Positions 23,395 to 32,735 of a DNA stretch of 50,057 nt are shown piece by piece (positions within the stretch are counted from its first letter, which is position 1; each line of letters opens with the position of its first letter). The notes beneath the pieces are model-generated. The model had not been told where the DNA came from. It did no database searches and was given only the letters and a program-made list of their open reading frames with translations. The DNA lies in contig NZ_JAAMPT010000196.1 of NCBI RefSeq assembly GCF_012911605.1, forward strand, positions 1 through 50,057, read 5' to 3'. The stretch comes from Flavobacterium solisilvae (GTDB lineage Bacteria; Bacteroidota; Bacteroidia; Flavobacteriales; Flavobacteriaceae). The position numbers were made by a program, and so were the translations under genes.

Positions 23395-24342
23395 TTAGTC
23401 TAACGAAGCTAAATAACGTTCCGCATCCAAAGCTGCCATACAACCTGTTCCAGCAGCAGTAATCGCTTGACGATAAACATGATCTGCAGCATCACCAGCA
23501 ACAAAAACTCCAGCAACATTTGTTTTTGAACTTCCAGGAACATTCACAATGTAACCTGTTTCGTCTAAAGTGATATAATCTTTAAAAATATCAGTATTTG
23601 GTTTGTGACCAATAGCTACAAAGAAACCAGTTGCAGGAATATCTACAATTTCGCCAGTCGTTTTGTTTTTTGCTTTAACCAAATTTACCACTTGACCATC
23701 ACCAACAACTTCCACCGTATCGTGATTCATCAAAATTTCAATATTCTCCGTTTTTCTCACACGTTCTTCCATAATTCTAGAAGCTCTAAACTTTTCACTT
23801 CTAACAAGCATGGTAACTTTTTTACAAAGTTTAGATAAATAATGAGCTTCTTCACATGCCGAATCTCCAGCACCAACAATTACAACTTCTTGATTTCTAT
23901 AGAAAAATCCATCACAAACTGCACAAGCAGAAACTCCACCACCAGTTTGTAAATAATGTTGCTCAGAATCTAATCCTAAATATTTAGCCGAAGCACCAGT
24001 TGAGATAATCACTGTTTGAGCGTGAATTTCTTTCGTATCATTAATCCAAACTTTATGAACATCGCCCGAAAAATCAACTTTTGTTGCCCAACCATCGCGA
24101 ACATCAGTTCCAAAACGTTGCGCTTGTGCTTGTAGCTGAACCATCATTTCTGGACCAGTTACACCATCAGGATAACCCGGAAAATTTTCAACTTCGTTAG
24201 TTGTTGTTAATTGTCCACCAGGTTGCGTTCCTTGGTATAAAACCGGATTCATATTAGCTCTAGCAGCATAAATTGCGGCAGTATAACCTGCAGGACCAGA
24301 ACCTATAATTAAACATTTTACTTTTTCTATTGTATCTGACAT
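23395..24342 (-). CDS. trxB: Thioredoxin reductase
   Basis: A 315-residue FAD/NADPH enzyme that reduces thioredoxin. Landmarks are the FAD motif IIGSGPAGYTAAIYAARAN near residue 11, the redox-active CAVCDG near 140, the NADPH motif VIVGAGDSACEEAHYLSKLC near 155, and the C-terminal GVFVAGDAADHVYRQAITAA. The length is standard. It is a single gene. Upstream a -7 box TACATTTG at 24370-24363 is 20 bp from the ATG. The thioredoxin gene itself is not in the window. Confidence 0.97.
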   Translation of the reverse strand: MSDTIEKVKCLIIGSGPAGYTAAIYAARANMNPVLYQGTQPGGQLTTTNEVENFPGYPDGVTGPEMMVQLQAQAQRFGTDVRDGWATKVDFSGDVHKVWINDTKEIHAQTVIISTGASAKYLGLDSEQHYLQTGGGVSACAVCDGFFYRNQEVVIVGAGDSACEEAHYLSKLCKKVTMLVRSEKFRASRIMEERVRKTENIEILMNHDTVEVVGDGQVVNLVKAKNKTTGEIVDIPATGFFVAIGHKPNTDIFKDYITLDETGYIVNVPGSSKTNVAGVFVAGDAADHVYRQAITAAGTGCMAALDAERYLASLD

Positions 24343-24362
24343 GATTGTAAATTATTAGGTTG

Positions 24363-24370
24363 CAAATGTA
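24363..24370 (-). promoter_or_regulatory. -7 box of trxB
   Basis: On the minus strand this reads TACATTTG, a TAnnTTTG match, 20 bp upstream of the trxB ATG. Confidence 0.45.
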
Positions 24371-24445
24371 ATGTTTTATGCCAAATGGAAAAAGTAAAAC
24401 AGATTGCTAAAAGCTATATTTTGATAAAAAATAACAATGAAATAA

Positions 24446-24484
24446 AACAAAAAAAGAGATTTCTAAAACTAGAAATCTCTTTTT
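24446..24484 (-). terminator. Terminator of tRNA-Pro
   Basis: A perfect 15-bp stem (24451-24465 with 24470-24484) with a 4-nt loop lies 1 bp after the tRNA 3' end, followed on the minus strand by a T-rich run. Confidence 0.85.
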
Positions 24485-24485
24485 G

Positions 24486-24560
24486 TCGGGGTGGCAGGAT
24501 TCGAACCTGCGACCTCCTGCTCCCAAAGCAGGCGCGATAACCGGGCTACGCTACACCCCG
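24486..24560 (-). tRNA. trnP: tRNA-Pro (anticodon UGG)
   Basis: 75 nt fold into a cloverleaf on the minus strand. The acceptor stem is CGGGGTG with CACCCCG and discriminator A. The anticodon stem CCTGC/GCAGG encloses TTTGGGA with anticodon TGG. The T arm has GCAGG-TTCGAAT-CCTGC. The 3' CCA is not encoded. The promoter lies at 24573-24602 and the terminator at 24446-24484. Confidence 0.96.
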
Positions 24561-24572
24561 AAAATGTGGGTG

Positions 24573-24602
24573 CAAATATACCACTAATAATTACTAAACA
24601 AA
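24573..24602 (-). promoter_or_regulatory. Promoter of tRNA-Pro
   Basis: On the minus strand TTTG (24602-24599), 18 bp, then TATATTTG (24580-24573): a full match to the Bacteroidota consensus, 12 bp upstream of the tRNA 5' end. Confidence 0.7.
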
Positions 24603-24693
24603 ATATTTTTAATAGAAATTCCATTTTTTTTACAAAAAAAGTTACCGCATAACATTTCTGAAAAAAAACAAAAAAAGCTTCCGATATAATTTC

Positions 24694-24701
24694 TATTTTT
24701 G
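24694..24701 (+). promoter_or_regulatory. -7 box of udk
   Basis: TATTTTTG fits TAnnTTTG and is 24 bp before the udk ATG. Confidence 0.4.
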
Positions 24702-24725
24702 TTGCAGTAAAAAACACAACTAACT

Positions 24726-25334
24726 ATGCTTATTATTGGAATTGCTGGTGGAACTGGAAGTGGAAAAACAACCGTTGTTCACCAAATCATGAATGAATTA
24801 CCCGAAACCGAAGTTGGTGTCATTTCTCAAGACTCATATTACAAAGAAAATACAAATTTGAGTTTTGAAGAAAGAGCTTTAATTAATTTTGATCACCCAA
24901 GAGCAATCGACTTTGAATTACTTGTAAGTCATTTAAAAGAATTAAAAGAAGGAAAAACAATTGAACAACCCGTTTATTCTTTTATTACTCACAATAGAAC
25001 TGACGATACCATCGTTACCCATCCAAGAAAAGTAATGATTGTGGAAGGAATATTAATTTTGTCAAATGCCGAACTAAGAGATTTATTTGATGTAAAAGTT
25101 TTTGTTCACGCCGATTCTGACGAAAGATTAATCAGAAGATTAAAAAGAGATATTGCCGAGCGCGGACGTGATATGGAAGAAGTTTTAAACCGCTACCAAA
25201 CCACCTTAAAACCTATGCATCAGCAATTTATAGAACCAACAAAAGCATTTGCCGACATCATTATTCCAAACGACAAATACAACACCGTTGCCATTGACGT
25301 CGTTAGAGCAGTAATTAACCAAAGAATTACCTAA
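24726..25334 (+). CDS. udk: Uridine kinase
   Basis: A 202-residue P-loop kinase that phosphorylates uridine and cytidine to UMP and CMP in pyrimidine salvage. Walker A is GGTGSGKTT at residues 8-16. The family motif SQDSYYKENTNLSFEERALI follows near 35 and NFDHPRAIDFELL near 57. The base-binding and lid elements include RLIRRLKRDIAERGRDM near 139. The length is typical for the short bacterial form. It has its own -7 box. The downstream divisome gene begins 25 bp later, so cotranscription is likely. Confidence 0.95.
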   Translation: MLIIGIAGGTGSGKTTVVHQIMNELPETEVGVISQDSYYKENTNLSFEERALINFDHPRAIDFELLVSHLKELKEGKTIEQPVYSFITHNRTDDTIVTHPRKVMIVEGILILSNAELRDLFDVKVFVHADSDERLIRRLKRDIAERGRDMEEVLNRYQTTLKPMHQQFIEPTKAFADIIIPNDKYNTVAIDVVRAVINQRIT

Positions 25335-25359
25335 ATTTACAAAAAGAACATCCTAAATA

Positions 25360-25710
25360 ATGGAAACCAAACAAAAACTAACCGATAAATATCCTATCCT
25401 GAAAATACTCGGAAACCGATACCTTATTGTGTTAGTTTTTTTTGTGGTTTGGATAACATTTGTAGACACAACTTCCTACATGGAACATCGCGTTCTCAAC
25501 AAAGAAATTGAAGAACTCGAAGAAAATAAAAAATACTACCAAGACGAAATAAAAAAGGACGAAGAGAACATCAAACAACTCAAAAATCCTGACCACGTAG
25601 AAAAATACGCTCGCGAAAAATACTATATGAAACGCGACAGCGAAGACATCTACATCATCGAATTTGAAGAAGACAGAATAAAAGATAGCATCGAAGGAGC
25701 AAAACGATAG
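25360..25710 (+). CDS. DivIC/FtsB-family septum formation initiator
   Basis: A 116-residue bitopic protein: a short cytoplasmic N-terminus, one membrane helix (residues 20-40, YLIVLVFFVVWITFVDT), then a coiled coil rich in Glu and Lys (LEENKKYYQDEIKKDEENIK). The conserved tail reads VEKYAREKYYMKRDSEDIYI. This is the FtsB/DivIC layout. Such proteins link FtsL and FtsQ in the divisome. It follows udk by 25 bp. Confidence 0.88.
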   Translation: METKQKLTDKYPILKILGNRYLIVLVFFVVWITFVDTTSYMEHRVLNKEIEELEENKKYYQDEIKKDEENIKQLKNPDHVEKYAREKYYMKRDSEDIYIIEFEEDRIKDSIEGAKR

Positions 25711-25748
25711 GCATTTCATTCTATGTAATTCCTGCTTTCCGTTTCAAT

Positions 25749-25803
25749 CTGTCATTGCGAGGAACGAAGCAATCTCATCAAACTTGGTTTTTCGCAATGA
25801 CAG
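25749..25803. repeat. Palindromic REP-like element (GTCATTGCGAGG type)
   Basis: 12-bp perfect inverted repeats (25749-25760 with 25792-25803) enclose GAACGAAGCAATCTC. I remember the string GTCATTGCGAGGAACGAAGC as a common interspersed element in Bacteroidota genomes. It sits in the 295-bp gap before the mutase gene, where I see no gene. Confidence 0.7.
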
Positions 25804-26005
25804 GATTTCCACTGCAATCAGGGCTAGTTGGCAAACTTTAAACTAGAATACACATTTCTTTAAAATTCAATTTCTAAAATAAACCCATTTATTCACGTTT
25901 TTTACGCAGCTAAAAGCATATACCAATTTTGCAAAAAATCAAATTAAAATCGGTCAAAAAAGATAAATTTTAACTAAGTTTGAAGTATCAAAAAGCAAAA
26001 TACTT

Positions 26006-27376
26006 GTGAGCACAAACAAACCCCTTTTTTCAGATTTTGAAACCATCAGTTCCAAACAATGGAAACAACAAATTCAGTACGAATTAAAAGGTGCTGATTA
26101 CAATGAAACACTCGTTTGGGAAAGTCCAGAAGGCATCAAAGTTAAACCATTTTATCACCATGACGAAGTGGAAGAAAGTAATTCCAATTTCGCAATTAAT
26201 TCTCCAAAAGAAACGTTTAAAATCCTTCAAAACATTTTCGTTCACGATGTTAAAAAATCAAACGAACGTGCAATAAACACTTTAAATCGCGGTGCAGAAA
26301 ACATTCGATTTACCATTGAAAATGAGACTATTTCTATAGAAAGTTTAATGCAAAATCTTCCTTTAGAAAAAACAACTTACTATTTTTATTTGCCTTTTCT
26401 CTCAATCGATTTCGTTTCCAAACTAAAAGATTTTGCTGCTAAAAATCAGGCGAAATTCATAATCCAAATCGATCCAATTGGACAACTTTGCAAAGACGGA
26501 AATTGGTTTGAAAACCTTGAAAACGATTTTGAAAAACTAAATACAATTTCAAAATTTCAAATTCCAACTATTAATATCAACACTGGAATTTACCAAAACG
26601 CTGGAGCGAATATCGTGCAACAATTAGCTTATACTTTGGCACATGCAAACGAATATTTCAACAGAATTCCAGCAATAAATCAACCCATAACCATAGAAGT
26701 TTCGGTTGGAACAAATTATTTTTTTGAAATTGCAAAACTTCGTGCATTACGATTATTGTTTTCAACTTTAGCCAAAGAATACAACCATAATTTTGATTGT
26801 CATATCATTGCTACGCCAACAAAACGCAACAAAACACTATACGATTACAACGTAAATATGCTTCGAACCACAACCGAATGCATGTCAGCTATTCTTGGTG
26901 GTGCAAATGCAATTGCCAATTTACCTTATGATGCATTATACCATAAAGACAATGAATTTGGCGATAGAATTTCGAGAAATCAACTATTAGTTTTAAAACA
27001 CGAAAGCTATTTCGACAAAGTAAGTAATCCTGCTGATGGTGCTTATTATATTGAAAATCTAACACAACAATTAGCCGAAAAAGCATTAGAATTATTCAAA
27101 GACATTGAGAAAAATGGTGGTTTGATTACTCAGTTAATCGAAGGAAACATTCAGAAAAAAATTCAAGAAAGTGCTGCAAAAGAGCAAGATTTATTCGATA
27201 GCGGAAAAGAAGTTTTATTAGGAACGAACAAATATCCAAACAAAAACGACCAAATGAAAAACGATTTGGAATTGTATCCTTTTGTAAAACAAAATCCGAG
27301 AAAAACATTAATTGTTCCAATTATTGAAAAACGTTTGGCTGAGAAATTAGAACAAGAACGATTAGCTTTGGAATAA
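26006..27376 (+). CDS. mutA: Methylmalonyl-CoA mutase, small (beta) subunit
   Basis: 456 residues beginning with a GTG. It is the non-catalytic partner of the B12-dependent mutase that interconverts (R)-methylmalonyl-CoA and succinyl-CoA. Visible are SKQWKQQIQYELKGADYNET near residue 13, the TIM-barrel stretches AGANIVQQLAYTLAHANEYF and RALRLLFSTLAKEYN, and ANLPYDALYHKDNEFGDRIS. It lacks the C-terminal cobalamin-like domain of longer small subunits, as is usual in Flavobacteria. The large subunit follows only after four inserted frames (27378-28132). No B12 riboswitch is apparent upstream. Confidence 0.92.
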   Translation: MSTNKPLFSDFETISSKQWKQQIQYELKGADYNETLVWESPEGIKVKPFYHHDEVEESNSNFAINSPKETFKILQNIFVHDVKKSNERAINTLNRGAENIRFTIENETISIESLMQNLPLEKTTYYFYLPFLSIDFVSKLKDFAAKNQAKFIIQIDPIGQLCKDGNWFENLENDFEKLNTISKFQIPTININTGIYQNAGANIVQQLAYTLAHANEYFNRIPAINQPITIEVSVGTNYFFEIAKLRALRLLFSTLAKEYNHNFDCHIIATPTKRNKTLYDYNVNMLRTTTECMSAILGGANAIANLPYDALYHKDNEFGDRISRNQLLVLKHESYFDKVSNPADGAYYIENLTQQLAEKALELFKDIEKNGGLITQLIEGNIQKKIQESAAKEQDLFDSGKEVLLGTNKYPNKNDQMKNDLELYPFVKQNPRKTLIVPIIEKRLAEKLEQERLALE

Positions 27377-27377
27377 G

Positions 27378-27560
27378 ATGATAGGATTTTCAACAATATT
27401 ATTTATAATTGGACTTTTAGTAGTTAGCTATGGAATATCACAATTATACAAAGACAAAACACAAAAAAAGAAAGCTAAATTCTACATCTTAATTGGCTTA
27501 ATTACAGCATTAAGTCCATTTATTTTTGTTTTATTTTATGTTTTAGTTAGTCGATTATAA
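27378..27560 (+). CDS. Small two-helix membrane protein
   Basis: 60 residues starting 1 bp after the mutA stop. Two hydrophobic helices (residues 4-20 and 37-57) are joined by a Lys-rich loop (KDKTQKKKAK). No family is recognised. The tight spacing and clean hydropathy argue for a real gene; no homologue is known to me. Confidence 0.55.
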   Translation: MIGFSTILFIIGLLVVSYGISQLYKDKTQKKKAKFYILIGLITALSPFIFVLFYVLVSRL

Positions 27561-27615
27561 GAATGTAAAATAATATTAATCATTAAAATTTATAAACTTT
27601 CAGAAAAAGAAGACT

Positions 27616-27849
27616 ATGGAAGCAATTAGAAGATTTGTAAAAGTAAAAAATCATCAAGTAAATATTACTTTACCTGACGATTTTATTGCAGATGAAGTAG
27701 AAGTTATCATTTTGGCAAAAAATGAAATTGACTATCAACTTTCAGATGAACAGATTCAACTTTTGGATGATCGATTAAATGAACCTGAAACAGAATACAT
27801 CACATCAACAGAATCGTTAAATCGATTAAAAGAGAAGTATGGATTTTAA
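27616..27849 (+). CDS. Antitoxin of a RelE/ParE pair
   Basis: 77 residues. The N-terminus has a strand-turn pattern VKNHQVNITLPDDFIADEVE, which resembles a ribbon-type binding domain. The C-terminus is acidic with DDRLNEPETEYITS and the helix NRLKEKYG, the likely toxin-neutralising part. It overlaps the toxin gene by 11 bp. It belongs to the short antitoxins common in Bacteroidota and differs from the antitoxin at 12345. Confidence 0.78.
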   Translation: MEAIRRFVKVKNHQVNITLPDDFIADEVEVIILAKNEIDYQLSDEQIQLLDDRLNEPETEYITSTESLNRLKEKYGF

Positions 27850-28132
27850 AATTATTGTTTCTAAAAAAGCACAAAAAGAAATTGAAAATGCTATAGAATA
27901 CTATTCTGAAATTAATTCAAAACTTGCCTTACGATTTTACAATGAATTATCTGAAACCTATAAAAAACTAGAACTAAATCCTGATTATCAAATAAGACAT
28001 AAAAATTATAGAGCAATTCCGTTAAAAGTATTTCCTTTTTTATTGTTCTATGTTTATGATGAAAAGAGTAAAATTATCAAAATTCTTTCTTGTTTTCACA
28101 CTTCAAAAAACACAAAAAAATATCCTAAATAG
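27839..28132 (+). CDS. RelE/ParE-family toxin
   Basis: 97 residues with the family layout: VSKKAQKEIENAIEYYSEIN at the start, ALRFYNELSETYKKLELNPD, and the strands YRAIPLKVFPFLLFYVYDE with a final CFHTSKNTKKYP. It is intact, with the antitoxin upstream and overlapping. Its stop lies 11 bp before the large mutase subunit, so toxin and mutase may share an mRNA. Confidence 0.85.
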   Translation: MDFKIIVSKKAQKEIENAIEYYSEINSKLALRFYNELSETYKKLELNPDYQIRHKNYRAIPLKVFPFLLFYVYDEKSKIIKILSCFHTSKNTKKYPK

Positions 28133-28143
28133 TTTAAAAAACT

Positions 28144-30291
28144 ATGAGAAAAAACATACAAAATATAACGTTGGAAAATTCCAAAAAAGAAATTCCAAAT
28201 TCCAAAAACTTGAAACAAACTTTTCAAACAGCCGAAGGCATTGAAGTAAAACCAACTTACTCCAAAGAAGACATTGAAAATTTAGAACACATTGGTTTTG
28301 GAGCAGGATTTGCGCCTAATCTTCGCGGACCATACGCAACTATGTACGTTCGTCGTCCTTGGACCATTCGCCAATATGCCGGATTTTCAACAGCCGAAGA
28401 AAGTAATGCATTCTACAGAAGAAATCTTGCTGCTGGACAAAAAGGTTTATCGGTTGCGTTTGATTTGGCTACGCATCGTGGTTACGATTCTGACCACGAA
28501 CGCGTTTTTGGCGATGTTGGAAAAGCTGGTGTTGCCATCGATTCAGTGGAAGACATGAAAATTCTTTTCGACCAAATTCCATTAGGTGAAATGTCAGTTT
28601 CTATGACGATGAATGGTGCCGTTTTACCTATTATGGCATTTTATATCGTTGCTGCCGAAGAACAAGGTGTTGCTCCGGAATTACTTTCGGGAACAATTCA
28701 AAATGATATTTTGAAGGAATTTATGGTTCGAAATACCTATATCTATCCGCCAACACCATCGATGAAAATCATTGCCGATATTTTTGAATATACAAGCAAA
28801 AAAATGCCAAAATTCAACTCGATTTCTATTTCGGGTTACCACATGCAAGAAGCTGGAGCAACTGCCGATATTGAATTGGCATATACTTTAGCCGACGGTT
28901 TAGAATACATCAGAACTGGTTTAGCAGCAGGAATGAAAATCGATGAATTTGCTCCTCGCCTTTCGTTCTTTTGGGCAATTGGAATGAACCATTTTATGGA
29001 AATTGCCAAAATGCGTGCTGGAAGAATGTTGTGGGCAAAATTGCTCAAACAATTCAATCCAAAAGATGAAAAATCATTGGCTTTGCGAACCCATTGTCAA
29101 ACTTCGGGTTGGAGTTTAACAGAGCAAGATCCGTTTAATAATGTGGCGCGAACTTGTATTGAAGCAGCAGCAGCAGCATTTGGCGGAACACAATCGTTGC
29201 ATACTAACGCACTCGATGAAGCGATTGCATTACCAACCGATTTCTCGGCTAGAATTGCTCGTAATACACAAATCTTTCTGCAAGAAGAAACCAAAATTTG
29301 CAAAACGGTCGATCCTTGGGCAGGAAGCTATTATGTAGAAAGTTTGACCAACGAAATTGCACAAAACGCTTGGAAACTCATTGAAGAAGTAGAAGAATTA
29401 GGCGGCATGACCAAAGCCATCGAAGCTGGAATTCCGAAATTGCGTATTGAAGAAGCTGCGGCTCGAAAACAAGCAAGAATTGATAGCAGTCAAGATATTA
29501 TTGTTGGCGTAAATAAATATCGTTTAGAAAAAGAAGATCCGTTACAGATTTTGGATGTTGATAACGATATGGTACGCAAGCAACAAATTGAGCGTTTGAC
29601 ACAAATAAAAGCTACTCGCGATAACAATAAAGTTGCTGAATGTTTAGCAAAATTAACCGAAAGCGCTAAATCCCACATGCATGGGAATGACAACGCTGAA
29701 AATTTACTATCTTTAGCCGTAGAAGCAGCCAGAAATAGAGCAACATTAGGTGAAATTAGTGATGCGCTGGAAGCAGTTTTTGGAAGATATAAAGCACAAA
29801 TTAGAAGTTTTAGCGGCGTGTATAGTAAAGAAATTAAAAACGACGAGAGTTTTGAAAAAGCAAAACAACTAGCCGATGCCTTCGCCAAAAAAGAAGGTCG
29901 TCGTCCTAGAATTATGATTGCTAAAATGGGACAAGATGGTCATGATCGTGGCGCAAAAGTGGTTGCTACTGGTTATGCCGATGTTGGTTTTGACGTTGAT
30001 ATTGGTCCACTTTTCCAAACGCCACAAGAAGCCGCAAAACAAGCAGTAGAAAATGATGTGCATATTTTGGGCGTTTCGTCTCTTGCTGCTGGACATAAAA
30101 CCTTGGTTCCGCAAGTTATTGACGAACTAAAAAAATATGGTCGCGAAGATATTATGGTAATCGTTGGCGGTGTAATTCCGGCGCAAGATTACCAATTCCT
30201 TTTTGATGCTGGTGCAGTTGCCGTTTTTGGTCCTGGAACAAAAATTAGCGATGCTGCCATTAGTATTTTAGAAGTACTTATGGAAGAATAA
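28144..30291 (+). CDS. mutB: Methylmalonyl-CoA mutase, large (alpha) subunit
   Basis: 715 residues. The TIM-barrel part shows [20 protein letters not shown] near residue 59, [20 protein letters not shown] and [20 protein letters not shown]. The C-terminal B12-binding domain begins near residue 590 with [20 protein letters not shown], in which DGHDRG is the DxHxxG cobalt-ligand motif. [20 protein letters not shown] and [12 protein letters not shown] follow. Full length and intact. The upstream toxin gene is 11 bp away. The terminator is the palindrome at 30297-30335. Confidence 0.96.
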   Translation: MRKNIQNITLENSKKEIPNSKNLKQTFQTAEGIEVKPTYSKEDIENLEHIGFGAGFAPNLRGPYATMYVRRPWTIRQYAGFSTAEESNAFYRRNLAAGQKGLSVAFDLATHRGYDSDHERVFGDVGKAGVAIDSVEDMKILFDQIPLGEMSVSMTMNGAVLPIMAFYIVAAEEQGVAPELLSGTIQNDILKEFMVRNTYIYPPTPSMKIIADIFEYTSKKMPKFNSISISGYHMQEAGATADIELAYTLADGLEYIRTGLAAGMKIDEFAPRLSFFWAIGMNHFMEIAKMRAGRMLWAKLLKQFNPKDEKSLALRTHCQTSGWSLTEQDPFNNVARTCIEAAAAAFGGTQSLHTNALDEAIALPTDFSARIARNTQIFLQEETKICKTVDPWAGSYYVESLTNEIAQNAWKLIEEVEELGGMTKAIEAGIPKLRIEEAAARKQARIDSSQDIIVGVNKYRLEKEDPLQILDVDNDMVRKQQIERLTQIKATRDNNKVAECLAKLTESAKSHMHGNDNAENLLSLAVEAARNRATLGEISDALEAVFGRYKAQIRSFSGVYSKEIKNDESFEKAKQLADAFAKKEGRRPRIMIAKMGQDGHDRGAKVVATGYADVGFDVDIGPLFQTPQEAAKQAVENDVHILGVSSLAAGHKTLVPQVIDELKKYGREDIMVIVGGVIPAQDYQFLFDAGAVAVFGPGTKISDAAISILEVLMEE

Positions 30292-30296
30292 TTACT

Positions 30297-30335
30297 AAAC
30301 CTGACAGATTTAAAAACCTGTCAGGTTTATTTTTT
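30297..30335 (+). terminator. Terminator of mutB; copy of the CCTGACAGG palindrome
   Basis: The 11-bp stem (30297-30307 with 30318-30328) is followed by A and a run of T residues. The same palindrome, longer and without a T tract, is at 32886-32918. Confidence 0.75.
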
Positions 30336-30363
30336 TTCTATATTTATGCTTTATCAAAAAAAC

Positions 30364-31170
30364 ATGAAATACTTCACTTTCCTCCTAGTACTACTTTTAT
30401 GTTCCTGCAGTTCAATCAAAATTAAAGAACTCAAAGACGATTATACCCAACCGTTAACTGGAAAAGTAAAATCAATAAACGCTACAATTTATGAGTACCG
30501 AATTGTAAAAAATGACACAACCGTTTGGACAAAAAGCAATTTGATGGAATTTGACGCCGATAACCATTTGGTCAAAGAAACCAAAATAAACGAAGATGAA
30601 ACAACGGAATTCATTTATAAATATACTGGTGATTTATTAACTGAAAAAACTTCGCCTCAAGACAAAAATAATTTCAAAACAGTCTTTAATTATGATAGTA
30701 ACCAAAATTGCATAGAGGAAAAAGCTTTTAATAACGATAGGACTTTTCACGTTGTTACCCAGAATTTTGACAAACACAACAATATTATTGAAGTGAATAG
30801 AGCTTTTTTTGGAAAGATGAATCATAAAACCAAAAACACATACAACTACAAAGAAAAAACAATTCTTAGTGAAAAATTTATGGATACCATTTATGATGTA
30901 GTGATAAAAACCAAAATGACGTTCAATAAAAAAGGCTTCATTACCCGAACTGAAACTTTGATAGGAAACAAACCTAATAATTTCGACCAATACCAATTTG
31001 ATACCGCTGGAAATCTACTTCAAAAAACTACTCATTATAGTGACGGAACGATCAAAGAAACGTTTAGTTACCAAAATACCTACGACAAAAAAGGAAATAT
31101 CATCGCTAGAAAAAAATTCTACAACGGAAAATTGGTTGGAAAAACTACGTTTGATATTACGTATTGGTAG
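30364..31170 (+). CDS. Lipoprotein with RHS/YD-like repeats
   Basis: 268 residues. The ATG at 30364 gives MKYFTFLLVLLLCSCSS with a lipobox LLLCSC; the upstream ATG at 30346 overlaps a -7-like TATATTTA (30339-30346) and is less likely. The rest is a series of short beta hairpins of the form Y-x-YD-x-x-x-N (FNYDSNQNCIEEKAF, YQFDTAGNLLQKTTHY, TYDKKGNIIARKKF). This resembles RHS/YD repeat shells seen in many Bacteroidota lipoproteins. Surface-anchored, function unknown. Its 3' end overlaps the converging nucleosidase by 14 bp. Confidence 0.75.
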   Translation: MKYFTFLLVLLLCSCSSIKIKELKDDYTQPLTGKVKSINATIYEYRIVKNDTTVWTKSNLMEFDADNHLVKETKINEDETTEFIYKYTGDLLTEKTSPQDKNNFKTVFNYDSNQNCIEEKAFNNDRTFHVVTQNFDKHNNIIEVNRAFFGKMNHKTKNTYNYKEKTILSEKFMDTIYDVVIKTKMTFNKKGFITRTETLIGNKPNNFDQYQFDTAGNLLQKTTHYSDGTIKETFSYQNTYDKKGNIIARKKFYNGKLVGKTTFDITYW

Positions 31171-31786
31171 CTTTCATAATTACATCCACCGCCATTACAC
31201 CTTCCAGAAAATCAATAGCTTTCACTTCTTCAAAAAAATCAATTTCGGTTTCGTGAGGTAGAAAGTCGGAGATAATCCTAACGATAAAATCCTGAGGCTT
31301 TTTTAGATACATAAAGGTGTAATCTTCCATATTGACTACGGTTTTTTCGGCTAAATCAGTAGTGCGCACAAATTTATCTGAGGTTAACGAAGCCAAACAC
31401 GGCAAACCCAACTTAGGTTCGGCAAGGATTGGCGCACCGTTTTCAAACAAACCACCTTCGTAGCCATAGAGCGACGCATTGGTGATTTCGATAGGTTTAC
31501 CCAATTGAAGATAATCGGGTAAGTGCGTTGTTTTTCCTACCACAGCGGCAAAACCTATTAAGATACAAACATCGTGTGGCGGCAACTGCATCATAGCTTT
31601 AGCCGTGCTTTCACGACCAATACCGGAAACAATTACCTCATAAGTAGCATTCAAATTAGGAATACGAGCCAAAGCGTTTAGCACTTTCTCGCGCTCAATG
31701 TCCATTGGGGTAAGGATGATAATTTTCAAGGTTATAGTGTTTGGGTGCAAAATAAGGGAATTCAAAGGAATTATTGGAAAATTCAT
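31157..31786 (-). CDS. Nucleosidase of the PNP/UDP superfamily (futalosine- or MTA/SAH-hydrolase type)
   Basis: 209 residues from the ATG at 31786. The conserved fold starts at LKIIILTPMDIEREKVLNAL, so the TTG at 31729 is an alternative start giving 190 residues. Motifs: VIVSGIGRESTAKAMMQL, ILIGFAAVVGKTTHLPDYL (strand with the ribose-phosphate loop), VNMEDYTFMYLKKP (Met-Glu at the base site) and VRIISDFLPHE (catalytic Asp). They place it among MTA/SAH nucleosidases and futalosine hydrolases. The exact purine nucleoside cannot be decided. It converges on the preceding lipoprotein gene. Confidence 0.78.
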   Translation of the reverse strand: MNFPIIPLNSLILHPNTITLKIIILTPMDIEREKVLNALARIPNLNATYEVIVSGIGRESTAKAMMQLPPHDVCILIGFAAVVGKTTHLPDYLQLGKPIEITNASLYGYEGGLFENGAPILAEPKLGLPCLASLTSDKFVRTTDLAEKTVVNMEDYTFMYLKKPQDFIVRIISDFLPHETEIDFFEEVKAIDFLEGVMAVDVIMKATNT

Positions 31787-31943
31787 TTTTAATTTTACTC
31801 GTATTAATATAGATTCTTATTTTAGGAATAGTCATAGCTATTTTTTAATATATTTGAGTTTTAAATATTAGAGATTGACTATAAACTCACAATCGAATAT
31901 AGCCACTTCTAATAGCGACAATATATGAATTAGCAGACATGTT

Positions 31944-32735
31944 TTGAGAACAACTACAATAATATTATTTCTATTTATCTCCAATTGTTTTTCACAAAAT
32001 GATTGTAACAGATATTCCAATGATTATATTCCCAAAAACCTAATAGAAGCCTTAAATTATCTTGATTGTAAATGGTCAAAAAATGATAAAGACATCTTTA
32101 AAAACAAGGAAGAACAAGATGCCGTATCTGAAATACATTTTAGTACTGGTTTAAATATTAGAAATAGTTGGGGTTTATGGGGAAAACGAAGAAATTCCCT
32201 TAAACGATATTTTATCCGAAAAGGTGTTTTTCACCCTGATGACATTTCTTCAATAATTCTCACTTCATTTCACAGACACATTAATAACAAAGAAATAGGT
32301 CTCGATGAACAAATAAAACACTATAAAGAGTATTGGAAAAAAGCGAAAGTTAAAAAAGAAAAAGAGATTCAGGCACAGGAAATCGAAAGCAGAAATGAAT
32401 TTGAATCATTTAAAATCAGCGACAGCGTCAAAATAGCTTATAATCTACATGAGAATAAAACGATTTGGGCATATCGAATTCAAAAATATCCAGACTTAAA
32501 TGAAGTAGCTAATTGTTACGTTTCAGGAATTGTAACTAGGAAAAAAACTAAATTAAAAAAGAGAAAATATATTCTTTATATCAAAGTTACTGATATGTGT
32601 GGATACAATGATGCTATACAAAATGGAATTGAGAACAATCGATTAAGTTTAAACAAAGAATATGATTTTAGCTTAATGAATTACAAGATAACAAAAGTTC
32701 AAAATAACTCTACTAACAGCGATTTAGTAAAATAG
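31944..32735 (+). CDS. Exported protein of unknown function (DUF6794-like N-terminus)
   Basis: 263 residues. The start is a TTG at 31944, which puts a signal peptide right at the N-terminus (hydrophobic IILFLFISNCFS, cleavage after SQ). YIPKNLIEALNYLDCKWSKN, FSTGLNIRNSWGLWGKRRN and FHPDDISSIILTSFHRHINN resemble what I recall as the DUF6794 domain (residues 25-115). A charged coil follows (KEYWKKAKVKKEKEIQAQEI). Function unknown. It precedes a 189-bp gap with no gene. Confidence 0.62.
   Translation: MRTTTIILFLFISNCFSQNDCNRYSNDYIPKNLIEALNYLDCKWSKNDKDIFKNKEEQDAVSEIHFSTGLNIRNSWGLWGKRRNSLKRYFIRKGVFHPDDISSIILTSFHRHINNKEIGLDEQIKHYKEYWKKAKVKKEKEIQAQEIESRNEFESFKISDSVKIAYNLHENKTIWAYRIQKYPDLNEVANCYVSGIVTRKKTKLKKRKYILYIKVTDMCGYNDAIQNGIENNRLSLNKEYDFSLMNYKITKVQNNSTNSDLVK

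Noticed and set aside
24469..24717. 82-codon minus-strand frame over the tRNA
   Set aside because: Covers tRNA-Pro, its promoter and terminator; the protein has no family and the tRNA explains it.
25804..26005. Cobalamin riboswitch before the mutase genes
   Set aside because: The leader lacks the conserved B12-box and any strong multi-helix structure that I can see.
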